Shown here: positions 54,670 to 64,000 of the stretch, one piece after another
Layout: each line of letters starts with the position of its first letter
Numbering within the stretch: position 1 is the first letter of the stretch
The notes under the pieces: model-generated
What the model was told of the DNA's origin: nothing
Database searches by the model: none
The model's input: only the letters and a program-made list of their open reading frames with translations
Program-made: the position numbers and the translations under genes
NCBI RefSeq assembly: GCF_001281045.1
Contig: NZ_CP012622.1
Coordinates: forward strand, 372,001 to 436,000
Direction of reading: 5' to 3'
Length of the DNA stretch: 64,000 nt
Source of the DNA: Spiroplasma cantharicola
Lineage (GTDB): Bacteria; Bacillota_I; Bacilli_A; Mycoplasmatales; Mycoplasmataceae

Positions 54670-54687
54670 GTAAAGAAGGAAACTATT

Positions 54688-56355
54688 ATGAAATTTGACT
54701 TAGATAAACCAGTAAGTGAAATAAAAAAAGAAATTGACAAACTTAGACAAAAAGACATTCATAATAGTGAATTTTTAACATTTAAAAAAAATCATGAATA
54801 TGCAGCTGAACAATTAGATGATAAAATTAATAATTTTTATTCAGCTTCAAATTTATCTACAATAAAACAAATAAAACTTCCTGAACCAATAAGAAAAGAA
54901 ATAATATATTATAATTATATTTCTGAATATTATGACGAAGTAAGTTTTGCTCAAAATTTAAAATTAATTCAAAATAAATTGGTAGAATTTGATTCTCCTT
55001 TTTCGACCTATATTGATACAATGAATTGAAAAATTGATAATGGATATATAGAATTAAAAGGCAGAGATTGATTAACTGAGTTTTTTAAAACTTGAACTTT
55101 TATGTTAACAAAAAGAATTGTAGACTATAGAATGAAAGCTGTTGAAGACTTGAGATATAATTATTTAGTTGAAATCTATTCAATAATTAAGAATTATGGA
55201 AAATATGCAAAAATCTATAAAACAATGTATGATGTTTTTGGAAAAGTTGCAAATATTGAAGATGAATTGAGAAATCAAAATATTGAATCAATTGCTAGAT
55301 TTGCTGAATTTTTATACAAGGATCCTTCAATTTTAATGATTGCTGAAATGTTAGGGCGATTAAATGGTGAAGATGATTTAATGGAAATAAATATAACTGA
55401 ACAAGTTGTAACATATCCAACAGAAGTTAAATTACCTTATAATCCAGAAGAAATTGTTGGTTTAACTGTTTCAAAAGATCTTGAAAGATTGCTTCCAATG
55501 GAATTTGCAGCTTTATTTGATGAAGATTTAGAAATTATTTTTTATAAGAAGTTTGTAGAATCACAACTTCAAACATTTTTATTTGAATCAAATGAAAGAG
55601 TTATTGAACATGAAATTGAAGAAGTTGAATATGAAGCTCCAATTCCATTAGAACAAGGAAAATTTATTATTTGTATTGATACTTCAAGTTCTATGGAAGG
55701 TGCTGGAGAATATATTGCAAAAGCTTTATCAATTGCTATTTCAAAAGTTGCTTTGAAAGAATATAGAGATTTAGTTTTTGTCAATTTTGCAAATCAACAC
55801 GTTGAAGAATTTACAATTAATGGTAAAAACGTAAATATACAAAAAATGCTTGAATTTTTAGCAAAATCTTTTTATGGAAGAACAAATGCTAAACCAGCTT
55901 TTGAAAAAGTTATTGAAAAAATGCATTCAGAAGATTTTAAAAGAGCTGATTTATTATTCATTTCTGATTTTATGATGGAAGCACTTCCTAATTCGACAAG
56001 AGCTAAAATTGCTGATTTAAAAGAAAATTATAATAGATTTCATTCGCTTATAGTAGGAACAATGCCAAATGTTGAAACTCAAGACATATTTGATAATGTT
56101 ATGTACTATGATCCAAATGACCCTTTTGCAACAAACCAAATTGTTAAATCTTTAAATGAAACTTTAAGGGATTTAAGGGAATTAAAAGATGAAGAAGTTG
56201 CATATCGTGATGAGCAAATTAATAATTTAAATACAATTAGAGATAAAAAGCGTTTTAGAGAAAAACATTTAGATGATCCAAAAGCAAAAAAATTTGCAAA
56301 ACAAAAGGAAAAATTGAAAGAATTAGAAATTAAAAAGCAACAAATTAATCATTAA
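54688..56355 (+). CDS. viaA: VWA-domain protein ViaA, partner of RavA
   Basis: A 555-residue protein with a von Willebrand A domain in the C-terminal third. The start is ATG 54688, behind AAGAAGG. The MIDAS metal site is present: IICIDTSSSMEG (DxSxS) near residue 330, GRTNAKPAFEKVI (conserved Thr) and FISDFMM (Asp). The N-terminal ~320 residues are helical. The tail is a Lys/Glu-rich coiled coil. ViaA stimulates RavA ATPase activity in E. coli. The gene is followed 17 bases later by a PPC-domain gene, which appears to be part of the same transcript. Confidence 0.88.
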
Positions 56356-56372
56356 GGGAAGGTGATGTGTTT

Positions 56373-56735
56373 ATGTTAGTAAAAGAAAAATCAAATTTAT
56401 TAGTAATTTTTTTGGAACATGGTGAAGATCTCGACCAACAAATTCAAAGTATAATAAGAGAATATAAACTTATAGATGCTAAAATTACTGGTTATGGCTA
56501 TTTAGAAAGATTAGAGTATGGTGTTCTTTCTCAAATTGATCCATTTTTCTTATCAAAATTATTAAAAGAAGGACTTATCACTGTTACAAATTTAAATGGG
56601 ATGATTGATAATCGTGAATCAACAATAATGGTTAGTTCAGTTGATGATAAGTTTGACAGACATCAAGGAAGGTTAATTAGTGGAGTTGTTGCAAACTCAT
56701 TTAATATTATTTTAGAAATATATAAAACAGAGTAA
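56373..56735 (+). CDS. PPC/DUF296-domain protein
   Basis: A 120-residue protein of the PPC (plants and prokaryotes conserved, DUF296) family, usually small trimeric beta-rich proteins. The start is ATG 56373; a GTG at 56367 touches the ribosome site AAGGTG and is rejected. The shape fits: ITGYGYLERLEYGVL, the LNGMIDNRESTIMVS strand pair and GRLISGVVANSFNIILEIY near the end. The usual metal-binding histidines are missing (only His in DRHQG remains). It lies directly after ravA-viaA, with no terminator between, so it may belong to the same system. Confidence 0.78.
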   Translation: MLVKEKSNLLVIFLEHGEDLDQQIQSIIREYKLIDAKITGYGYLERLEYGVLSQIDPFFLSKLLKEGLITVTNLNGMIDNRESTIMVSSVDDKFDRHQGRLISGVVANSFNIILEIYKTE

Positions 56736-56854
56736 AATTTGTTTTATTTTTTATTTTTATTTACTTTTTAACTTTTTTTATAAAATTATTTTAGTTTCCC
56801 TAAAAAAAGATATAGAATAGTTATAACACTTTTCAAAAGTGGGATGGAGGAAAT

Positions 56855-57751
56855 ATGAAAAATATTCAAAGTAAGTCTAAAAAGATAATTCTAATATTAA
56901 TTTTATCTTTTGTAGCTTTCTTTCCGATATTAACAATTATTATGACAGTTCCTGGAATGGGAATTGAATCATTAACTTTTATAAATAGTGTTGAAAAACA
57001 AATTAAAAGAATAATGCCAAAAAATAAATTTGTTTTTGACCCAAATCATCCTCTTTACGAGGAAATGATGGAAAATGTTATTAAACCATCTTTTAAAGCA
57101 GATGCATTATCAACAATAAATTTTGAAGATTCACATGAAAAAGAAGAGTTCTACTTAAAATATTCAAACTATTCAGAAGAGTGATATAAAAAGCATTGAG
57201 CTGAGAAAGTAAAAAATAAGGAACAAATTGATTTATATGATATTGGTTTAAATTTTATTGAATTTGATAAGAGTGTAGCTGAAGAATTTCAATCTTTTGG
57301 TTTTGTTAACACAGGAATTCAATGAATGTTTAAAAGTGGAGGTTTGAAAGAAATATTTTCAAAAAATACATATGAAATGTCTTTAAGACAACAAACAATT
57401 CTTGATCAATCAGATTATGACGATCAAATGAAATATAGTGGTCCAGGATTGAATGGGATAAAAATTAAACATTCTGTTGGAACAAAAATTGTAAATAATA
57501 AGGTTTGATTTTTGAATACTCAAATTGATTCTATTAAGTTTGCACTTAAATTAACAAATCCTTTTATGGATAAAACATTGAGTAAAGATCAAAATATAAG
57601 ATATGTAACAGTAAATGATTTAAAATGACCAAATTTTACATCAACTTTGGTTTTTCTAAGATTTAGTGCTGTAGTTATATTTTTTAACATTGTAATAATT
57701 CCTGGTGGAATAGGTCTATTTTTGATTCTTAGAAAAAAATGAAATAAGTAA
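56855..57751 (+). CDS. Membrane protein with N- and C-terminal anchors
   Basis: A 298-residue protein I do not recognise. The start is ATG 56855, behind GGATGGAGG (56841-56849). One N-terminal helix (IILILILSFVAFFPILTIIM) and one C-terminal helix (AVVIFFNIVIIPGGIGLFLI) flank ~230 hydrophilic residues that should lie outside the cell. The extracellular part contains several Trp and acidic residues but no motif I can name; TGA is read as Trp in several places. The downstream SGNH-hydrolase lipoprotein starts 17 bases later, so the two are probably cotranscribed and may act together at the surface. Confidence 0.72.
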
Positions 57752-57768
57752 AAAAGGAAGGAAATAAG

Positions 57769-59073
57769 ATGAAAAAATTATTATCGCTATTAACAGTAGT
57801 TAGTTTTTCAATATCAACAGTTACTTCAACAGTATCTTGTATGCCAAAACAACCAAGTACTACTAAAACAAGTCCTTTGAAAATTGGTTTGGATATAGAC
57901 AAGAGTCAAACTATTGATACAACTTCAGACCCAAAGAATCATTTTGGTTTTACTAATTATTTTATAGTAGGTGATTCTCTAAGTGATGTTAATGGTTTAA
58001 CAACATATGTTAAAGATAAATTTGTTGTTAATACAAATTTAGATCAATTTATTGATTTTAATTTAACACTTGGTGGAGCATATGGTTTTGAAGATGAAAA
58101 TGGTGTTTATAATAGTGCTTTTAGTAATGGAAAAACTACGGGTTATTTATTATCAGAAAAATTAAATTTTGGTGGTATGAGAGCAAGTAATAAATACTCA
58201 AAATTAGTCAATTCAAAAGAAGGATATGGTAAAAATTATTCAGTTGGAGGAGCAACAGCTGGTAAAACACCAGATCTTACAACTGGGCTTGTTATTAATG
58301 ATTTTAGTACAGAAGAACAAGCAAGAGCTTTGGTAAAACAACAAAAAATTGGTTCAAATGATTTAGTTTTCTTTGAAATAGGGGGCAATGATATGTTCTC
58401 ATTAATTCAAAACCAAGATAGTGAAAATGAAAAAGCTTTAGTTGAATATATGAATGAATCTATTAAGAGTATTAGAGCAACATTGTTTACTCTTTTAAAT
58501 AATGGTATAAAAAATATCTTATTTATGGGACCTCCAATTATGGATATTGTTCCTAGATATTTAAATAGAGAAGAAAAACAAGATATTGTTGATCTTGGAA
58601 AAGAATATGAAATTAAGATTAATAAAGTAGTCAATGAGGTAAAAAGTTATTATCCTGATAGTCTATTTTATACTTCACTTTATGAAGGAGAAAATGATTT
58701 TCCAACTATTATAAAAGGATATGGAGAGTATATTGATAAGGAAATTGAAAATGAATACAACAGTACTTCACCTTTTGCTGAAACAAATGTTGTTGAAATA
58801 AATGGTAATACAACATTCACTTTTAATGAACTTAAAGCAATTGATTATAAAAAATATATTGACGAGTTAAAAGAAAGCAGTACTTTTGAAAAAACTAAAT
58901 TAAATGTAACGCTTAAAGCTCAACCATCAAATGTAAATCAATGAAATGATTTAACAGAAAGAGATCAAATAATGAAATCCTATTTTTTCACTGATGTTGT
59001 TCATCCAACTAAGTTTGTTCATGAATACGTATCAGAAATAATAAAAGAAATGGTCTTAAGGGAGTTTAAATAA
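57769..59073 (+). CDS. SGNH/GDSL-family hydrolase lipoprotein
   Basis: A 434-residue lipoprotein esterase or lipase. The start is ATG 57769, behind AAAGGAAGG. The signal peptide MKKLLSLLTVVSFSIST ends at lipobox TVSC near residue 24. All catalytic blocks are present: block I GDSLSD (nucleophile Ser), block II GGATAG, block III GGNDM, and block V DVVHPTKFVHEY (Asp and His). Family members remove acyl groups from lipids, sugars or glycans, so it might process host or own membrane lipids (inference). It lies between a two-anchor membrane protein and a MOLPALP-like lipoprotein, starting 2 bases after this stop. Confidence 0.88.
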
Positions 59074-59075
59074 TT

Positions 59076-61076
59076 ATGAAAAAATTATTAGCTATTTTTG
59101 GAACTTCTTTGTTAGTAGTTTCACCAGCTTTTTTAGTAGTTTCTTGTACTAAAAAAGAAAAGAATATAGATGATATCTCATTAAAAACTGCAGTTGAGCA
59201 AATTGGAAAGTCAGTTTATTTAACTGATACAAAAAAATATAATTTTAATTATCAAATGAATGATATATTAAGAACTAAAAGAATAAAGGATATATCAACT
59301 ATCTATGGAAATGATACTTATACTAAAGATGATTTAAGTTCTTATTCAAGATTTGATGATTTATATAACTATTATTTTGATAAAAATCTTTTTGCTGATA
59401 ACTTGTCAATTAGTGAAAATATAAATTGAGAAGGAAACATTCAAGCTCAAAATAGTAAAAATTTAGAATTGTTACTTGTAACAATTCCTAATTTATTAGA
59501 CTTATTAGGAAATGGTAAAATTTTTACATTTATATTTAAATTAATAGAAATTGCACCTTCAATTCTTGTAAGTTTAAGTGATAATTATTTAGTAAGTTAT
59601 TTAAATAAAATTCTGTCAAAAGAAAATAGTGAATCTTTTTCGAATGCTTTTTCGAATGAACCTTACACTAATTTTACAAATCAAGAAGCCTTAAATTCTT
59701 CAATAATTGGTCTTTCAAATTCAATTGATTTTCTTCTTGGAAATAAAAATGAATTAAAAATTCCAACTAAAGAACAGTCACAAGGTGAGTACTTTTTAAA
59801 TTCGATATCTTTACTAACAAATAATTTAAGATCTATCTTAAAAAAGGAAAAAACAATTAATTTAGATTTAATAATTGATTTACCAGCAATTGCAGAAGTA
59901 ATTAGATTTGCAAGAACTCTAATTGTTTATATTACAAATGGAGTAGATTCAATTTACAAAGAAAATCAAAATCAATCAGGACATAATTATTTTGAAGAAA
60001 TTGAAAAATTTAGAAATAGTGTAATTGAAGCCAAAAAAAATGAATTGAACATTTTAAATGTTTTTGAATTTTTAGATAGTACTTATGAAGATGGAGAAGG
60101 TCTAAAATTAATATTTGCATTATTATTTCAAAGTTATAAAGAACCAAAATTAAGAGCAGGAAAATTGACAATAAATGTTGGAGCAATTTCAGATGAAAAT
60201 ATTCAAGTGAAAGGAATAACTCCATTACTTCAAGCTTCGATAAATGCAGTATTCCCGACTTTTTATATAACAGAGGGATTGCCTTCAATTGTCGTGTCTT
60301 TATTAAAAATACTTAAAATTGATAAAGTAAATTTAGCAAGTGTAACTATTGATTTATTAAATTCTTTGGTTTCTGGTTCTAATTTTAAAGGTATTATTGA
60401 TATTATGAATCATTTTTTGATTATAAATTTTATAAAAAATGAGCAATTGAAATCAAAAATTGAATCTTTAAAGGAGATTGATGAAATTTATAAAAATTCA
60501 CTATGAACTGAACTTTATGGTGGAACTTTTATTAATAAATTTTATGAAGTTTTATTTAATAAAAAAATAGAAGAAAAGATTAATATTAAAGGAATACTAG
60601 AAAATAGTAAAATATCATTTTTAGGCGAAAAAATTTTATATAAAGATATTTTGTCAAAAATTAATAATAATCAAGATTTTAAAGGAGACTTTAAAATTGA
60701 CTTTTCAAATATTTCTCAAATAGTAATTGATTTAAGAAAAATATTGGATCTAAAAAATGGAATAAAAACTGATATTAACATTAAAGATTTTCAATCTAAT
60801 TTGGAAACTTTATTTGTAAATTTACAAGGAATGAAAAAATTAACTTCATGAGCATCAAATACTGAAACTAGTGAAGGAAGTAGTTTATGAGATAAATATC
60901 AAGCCGAACAAAATAAATATAATAAAAATTTAAGAGCTGATATTTTAACTCAAAAAATTAAAAGTGTTAATCAAAATAAGAAATACTCTTATGAAGTTAT
61001 AGTCGAAAATAAAAAATATGTTATTAACTTAAAAATGTTAAAAAATAATAAATTCCAAATTATTTCAATTAATTAA
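59076..61076 (+). CDS. MOLPALP-like lipoprotein, third copy
   Basis: A 666-residue lipoprotein. ATG 59076 lies 2 bases after the SGNH gene, whose end AAGGGAG supplies the ribosome site. The signal peptide MKKLLAIFGTSLLVVSPAF ends at lipobox VVSC near residue 24. It is helical and Asn/Lys-rich, with the organisation of the two minus-strand paralogs at 4927-9874: an early IGKSVYLTD..KYNFNYQMNDIL segment and a C-terminal YEVIVENKKYVINLKML..FQIISI in place of WKI.SI. Direct identity with them is low, so membership in the MOLPALP group is from pattern and memory. It probably forms an operon with the SGNH hydrolase. Confidence 0.72.
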
Positions 61077-61215
61077 TTATTTTATGGAATTAAATAATTT
61101 TAGTAAAAAAAGTAGTGTTTTTAAGAACTTTTTAGTATAATTAGTTTAATCTTTATTTTTGCATATTTTTGTGCTTATAATAGAGGTATAGAGAAAATAA
61201 AAGAGGAGACTAGAA

Positions 61216-62751
61216 ATGATAGGTATTATTTCAACAGCTTACTTTACAGTTAAAGATCGTCAAGATATTAAAACTGTAAAAAAATATTGATGAAGAAATA
61301 TGGTTATTCAACATCTTAAATATAGAGGAAAATTTTTCATAATTGCAACAATAGGTTATGGAAAAGCAAATGCTGCAATGGCAATTACTTATTTAATGGA
61401 AGAATATCCAACTTTAGAAACAGTTTTAAACATAGACTTAGCTTTATCAACAAATGATAAATTTGATACAACAGATACAGTTATGGCAACTAAATTTATT
61501 TATAGAGATGCTGATTTAACAGTATTTAAAGATATTAAATATGGACAAATCGTACACGAACCAGAAGCTTATACTTTTAATACAGAATTTGTAACACAAG
61601 TTAAAAACTTTAAATTAGGTGTTTCAGATGGTATTGTTGGTACTTCTGATATGTTAATTTATAACTCAAAACAATTTAAAGAAATGGTTGACAAATATGG
61701 TCAAACTATTGATGTAATTGATACAGAAGCTGGAGCATTAGCTCAAATTGCTAAAAAATCAAGTGTTAACTTTGTTGCAATGAAAATTATGTACAACAAT
61801 GCGTTATCACCATGAGACAATGATCCATTACATAAATTTAAAATTTATGAAACAGCTAATACTTTAAAATATTTATTAGCAAGATTATTTAACTTATTAT
61901 CTTCAAAATACATAATTGACTTTACAAAAAATACAAATGATGAGTTAGAAGTAATTCATGAATTATTTGAATTATCTCATGATGAATGAGTGGCGTTATT
62001 TAAAAGTAATGTTACATCAATTATTTCTGGTTTAGGACCATCATTGATGTTAGTTGATAAAAAAGCATCAAAACCTGAGGCTCTTGATATTGTTGAAGTT
62101 TTAAAAAGTAAATTAGATGATGAAGGACCAAGTAAAATTATTTTAGGAGAAGATGAATGAAAAAATGCTCCTAAAAAATGATTACGTAAAATGATGTTCT
62201 TAACAAATATTTCTGTAAATGATGATGAATTATTATGAAATAAATCAGCTAAATATGATCTTAAATCAAATAAAATTATTTCAATTGAAGAAGTTGCAAG
62301 AGCAGTTTCAAAAGTAATTGCTGATCGTTCACAAGATAAATCAGCTTATACTTATGATGGAGCAACAGTTCTTAAAAAACATTTACTTGTTTCAGTAGAT
62401 GCTCCAATTTCATTCTATATTACTCATAATGTTACACATGAGTTTGTTGAATGTCCTAAACAAGGATCACAATTAGTTGCAAATGAATTTATGAAATATT
62501 TAAATGAACAATTAGCAGAAGTTGAATCTCCTTTTGCTAAAATAGTAGTATACTGTAAAGTTCCTGCAGAAGGTGTTGCAAAACTTCCAGTTATTATTAC
62601 AACTAAATCAAAAGCTAATCAAGCAGTTGTATTTGAAGGATACTCAAGTAAAGATCAAAAAACTTATACAGTTGTTGATATTACAAGAAATGATTACGAC
62701 CCATTGAAAGTTGGATCATTCAAAGTTACAGTTCGTTTGAAAAACTTATAG
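61216..62751 (+). CDS. MTA/SAH-nucleosidase-like protein with C-terminal extension
   Basis: A 511-residue protein. The start is ATG 61216, behind AAGAGGAGA. The first ~230 residues follow the fold of 5'-methylthioadenosine/S-adenosylhomocysteine nucleosidase: GYGKANAAMA (phosphate/ribose loop), YRDADLT, and DTEAGALAQIA for the adenine/ribose-binding Glu. Two catalytic positions differ from the family: the N-terminal acid after IGIIS is absent (TAYFTVKD), and the SD pair near the end is YNN, so the proton-donating Asp is Asn. The remaining ~280 residues have no motif I know. It may bind nucleosides without the usual hydrolysis. Confidence 0.72.
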
Positions 62752-62761
62752 TCATAAAAAT

Positions 62762-62788
62762 AAAAATCACTTCTATAGTGATTTTTTT
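62762..62788 (+). terminator. Terminator after the nucleosidase-like gene
   Basis: A 10-bp stem (62762-62771 with 62777-62786) closes a TCTAT loop and ends in seven T, about 10 bases past the stop codon. Confidence 0.87.
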
Positions 62789-62845
62789 ATTTTTTAATAT
62801 AATAGTAATTTAGTATATACTATTTTTAGTAAGGAGTGTTTTTTA

Positions 62846-63319
62846 ATGGCCAAGAAAAAAAATAAATTATTTTTTGAAGAAAATGAGAGTATAACTCATA
62901 TCTTAGAAGATTTATTAGATTTATCTTTACTAAAATTTGATGATAATGAAAATAAAATAAATACTTTTAAAGTACCTGAAATAAATCAAAATAAGGCTGT
63001 TACGTTAAATACTACTCGTGCTGTTACTAATTTAAATAAAAATGTTTTTAAAAAAGAACCTATGGTACCAACACCAGAAGTAATAGATTTGCATTCAATA
63101 ATAGAAAAAGCCAGACAAAAAAATAATAAATTTATAAAGGAAACTGGAATTTCAAACTTTATTGAACCTGAACAAGTTATTCTTGAAAAAGCAAAAAAGC
63201 AAGGAAAATCAGCGTATGATTCAGATATATTAAGAGAATTAATATTGGAGAGACAAAAGAAAAAAAGAGAATTAATGGGTTTATCAAGTATAATAAATAA
63301 AGCAAAAACAAGAAAATAA
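62846..63319 (+). CDS. Unknown small charged protein
   Basis: A 157-residue hydrophilic protein with no recognised domain. The start is ATG 62846, behind AAGGAG. It opens with a Lys-rich stretch (MAKKKNKLFF), has an acidic segment (ITHILEDLLDLSLLKFDD), a long polar middle and a basic helical end (ELILERQKKKRELMGLSS). No membrane helix or signal peptide is seen, and it is probably partly disordered. It lies 67 bases before the YitT-like gene and could share its transcript. Confidence 0.72.
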   Translation: MAKKKNKLFFEENESITHILEDLLDLSLLKFDDNENKINTFKVPEINQNKAVTLNTTRAVTNLNKNVFKKEPMVPTPEVIDLHSIIEKARQKNNKFIKETGISNFIEPEQVILEKAKKQGKSAYDSDILRELILERQKKKRELMGLSSIINKAKTRK

Positions 63320-63364
63320 ATTTTATTTTTTTTATTATTTTTTTAAATAAATTAGTTTTAAACA

Positions 63365-63379
63365 TTTTTTTTGGGGGGG
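63365..63379 (+). promoter_or_regulatory. T8-G7 homopolymer tracts at the ribosome site of the YitT-like gene
   Basis: Eight T (63365-63372) run directly into seven G (63373-63379), which form the Shine-Dalgarno sequence (GGGGGGGTGA) 8 bases before ATG 63387. Slippage in either tract would alter ribosome-site strength or leader length. Confidence 0.5.
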
Positions 63380-63386
63380 TGAAACA

Positions 63387-64000
63387 ATGGAAAATAATTT
63401 GAATGATAAAATTGATGATATTCAGGAAGCAACTCAAGAAATTCTTCAAGACGATATTGTTGAATTTCAATCAAGTGAGGAAAAAAAATCTATTAGTAAA
63501 TTAGCAAAGGAACTAAATAAGGGTGGAAATATTGACGGTGAACTTTTAAGTAATCTTGAAAATAAAATTATGTCTAAAAGAGAACAAAAATTGCTTGTTC
63601 AACAATATTTTAAAACTAAATTTATTAGAGATATAGCTAAAATTATTTTAGCAGCTTTTTTAATTACTATTACATTTGACTACTTTATTACTCCAACTGG
63701 AAGAGCAGGTCTTTTCCCAGCTGGTGCAGGAGCAATTGCACGTTTTTTTGCAACTTTAACTTTTCCTAATCAAGATCAAGTTCAATTACAATCGTCATTT
63801 TATTTTATTTATTATTTTGCAATAAATATTCCTCTTTTTATTTTTGGATATATTAAACTAGGAAAACGTTTTACATTTACAACATTTATTTTTATAATTA
63901 TGCAAATTGGTTTTGACCAAATTATTCAAAATATTCCTTTTATTAACCCAAGAGAGTTTAATTTACTTGTAAATTATCAATTAATTGGGTCAATGCCTGG
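63387..64000 (+). CDS. YitT-family membrane protein (3' end outside window)
   Basis: The first ~204 residues of an integral membrane protein. The start is ATG 63387. About 85 hydrophilic, acidic residues (MENNLNDKIDDIQEATQEIL) precede the first helix. The transmembrane part, with RDIAKIILAAFLITITFDYF then PTGRAGLFPAGAGAIARF and a later IYYFAINIPLFIFGYIKLG, matches the YitT/DUF161 family (five helices, Gly-rich first loop). Function in the family is unclear. The cytoplasmic N-terminal extension is longer than in B. subtilis YitT. The frame runs off the window. Confidence 0.8.
   Translation, partial: MENNLNDKIDDIQEATQEILQDDIVEFQSSEEKKSISKLAKELNKGGNIDGELLSNLENKIMSKREQKLLVQQYFKTKFIRDIAKIILAAFLITITFDYFITPTGRAGLFPAGAGAIARFFATLTFPNQDQVQLQSSFYFIYYFAINIPLFIFGYIKLGKRFTFTTFIFIIMQIGFDQIIQNIPFINPREFNLLVNYQLIGSMP

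Overview
This window is AT-rich and comes from a wall-less bacterium of the Mollicutes. UGA must be read as tryptophan: nearly every conserved gene (rarA, nusA, miaA, the ABC transporters, the chitinase-like lipoproteins) contains in-frame TGA codons at plausible Trp positions. Short Shine-Dalgarno sites, many prolipoproteins, and the gene content (RavA/ViaA, GH18-like lipoproteins, MOLPALP-like lipoproteins, LicA-like kinases) suggest the Spiroplasma/Entomoplasma/Mesoplasma group, so probably an arthropod-associated organism. The genus assignment is inference. I found no insertion sequence, CRISPR array, prophage module or rRNA. One tRNA gene, tRNA-Gly(UCC), is present.

Layout. 1-4.9 kb: the end of lon, an ABC exporter, rarA and a tail-anchored protein. 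4.9-15.2 kb: two large paralogous lipoproteins on the minus strand and, divergent from them, a 1744-residue FtsX-type permease. 15.4-20.1 kb: a small unknown protein, a LicA/APH-like kinase, a MATE-type transporter, a possible DUF192 protein, a DJ-1/PfpI protein and an acyltransferase-3 membrane protein. 20.3-24.9 kb: a lipoprotein, ABC permease and ABC ATPase operon. 25.0-28.3 kb: a PLD/helicase/DUF3427 protein and, on the other strand, the DNA glycosylase Tag. 28.5-32.7 kb: nusA-ylxR-ylxQ-infB-rbfA behind a hairpin leader.

32.7-43.9 kb is an accessory block: an ECF-like membrane protein, rsmE, two nucleotidyltransferase-fold-like unknowns, two tandem ~990-residue GH18-like lipoproteins and a small unknown. 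It separates the first half of the conserved translation cluster from truB-ribF-rpsO at 44-46 kb. 46-50.4 kb: a histone-H1-tailed protein, a structured leader RNA followed by miaA, an RpiR-family regulator, tRNA-Gly, a membrane protein and a second LicA-like kinase. 50.5-53.0 kb: a HAM1-type pyrophosphatase, trmL and a DEAD-box helicase. 53.1-61.1 kb: ravA-viaA, a PPC-domain protein, a two-anchor membrane protein, an SGNH-hydrolase lipoprotein and a third MOLPALP-like lipoprotein. 61.2-64.0 kb: a nucleosidase-like protein with altered active-site residues, a small unknown and the start of a YitT-like membrane protein.

Most intriguing for follow-up: the pseudoknotted, possibly switching leader in front of miaA; the paired nucleotidyltransferase-like proteins next to the pseudo-chitinase/chitinase lipoproteins inside a split ancestral operon; the GNRA-loop terminator in the nusA leader; and the nucleosidase-fold protein lacking two catalytic acids. 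No intergenic stretch exceeds about 300 bases. The longest (43044-43341) holds three hairpins and no recognisable gene.
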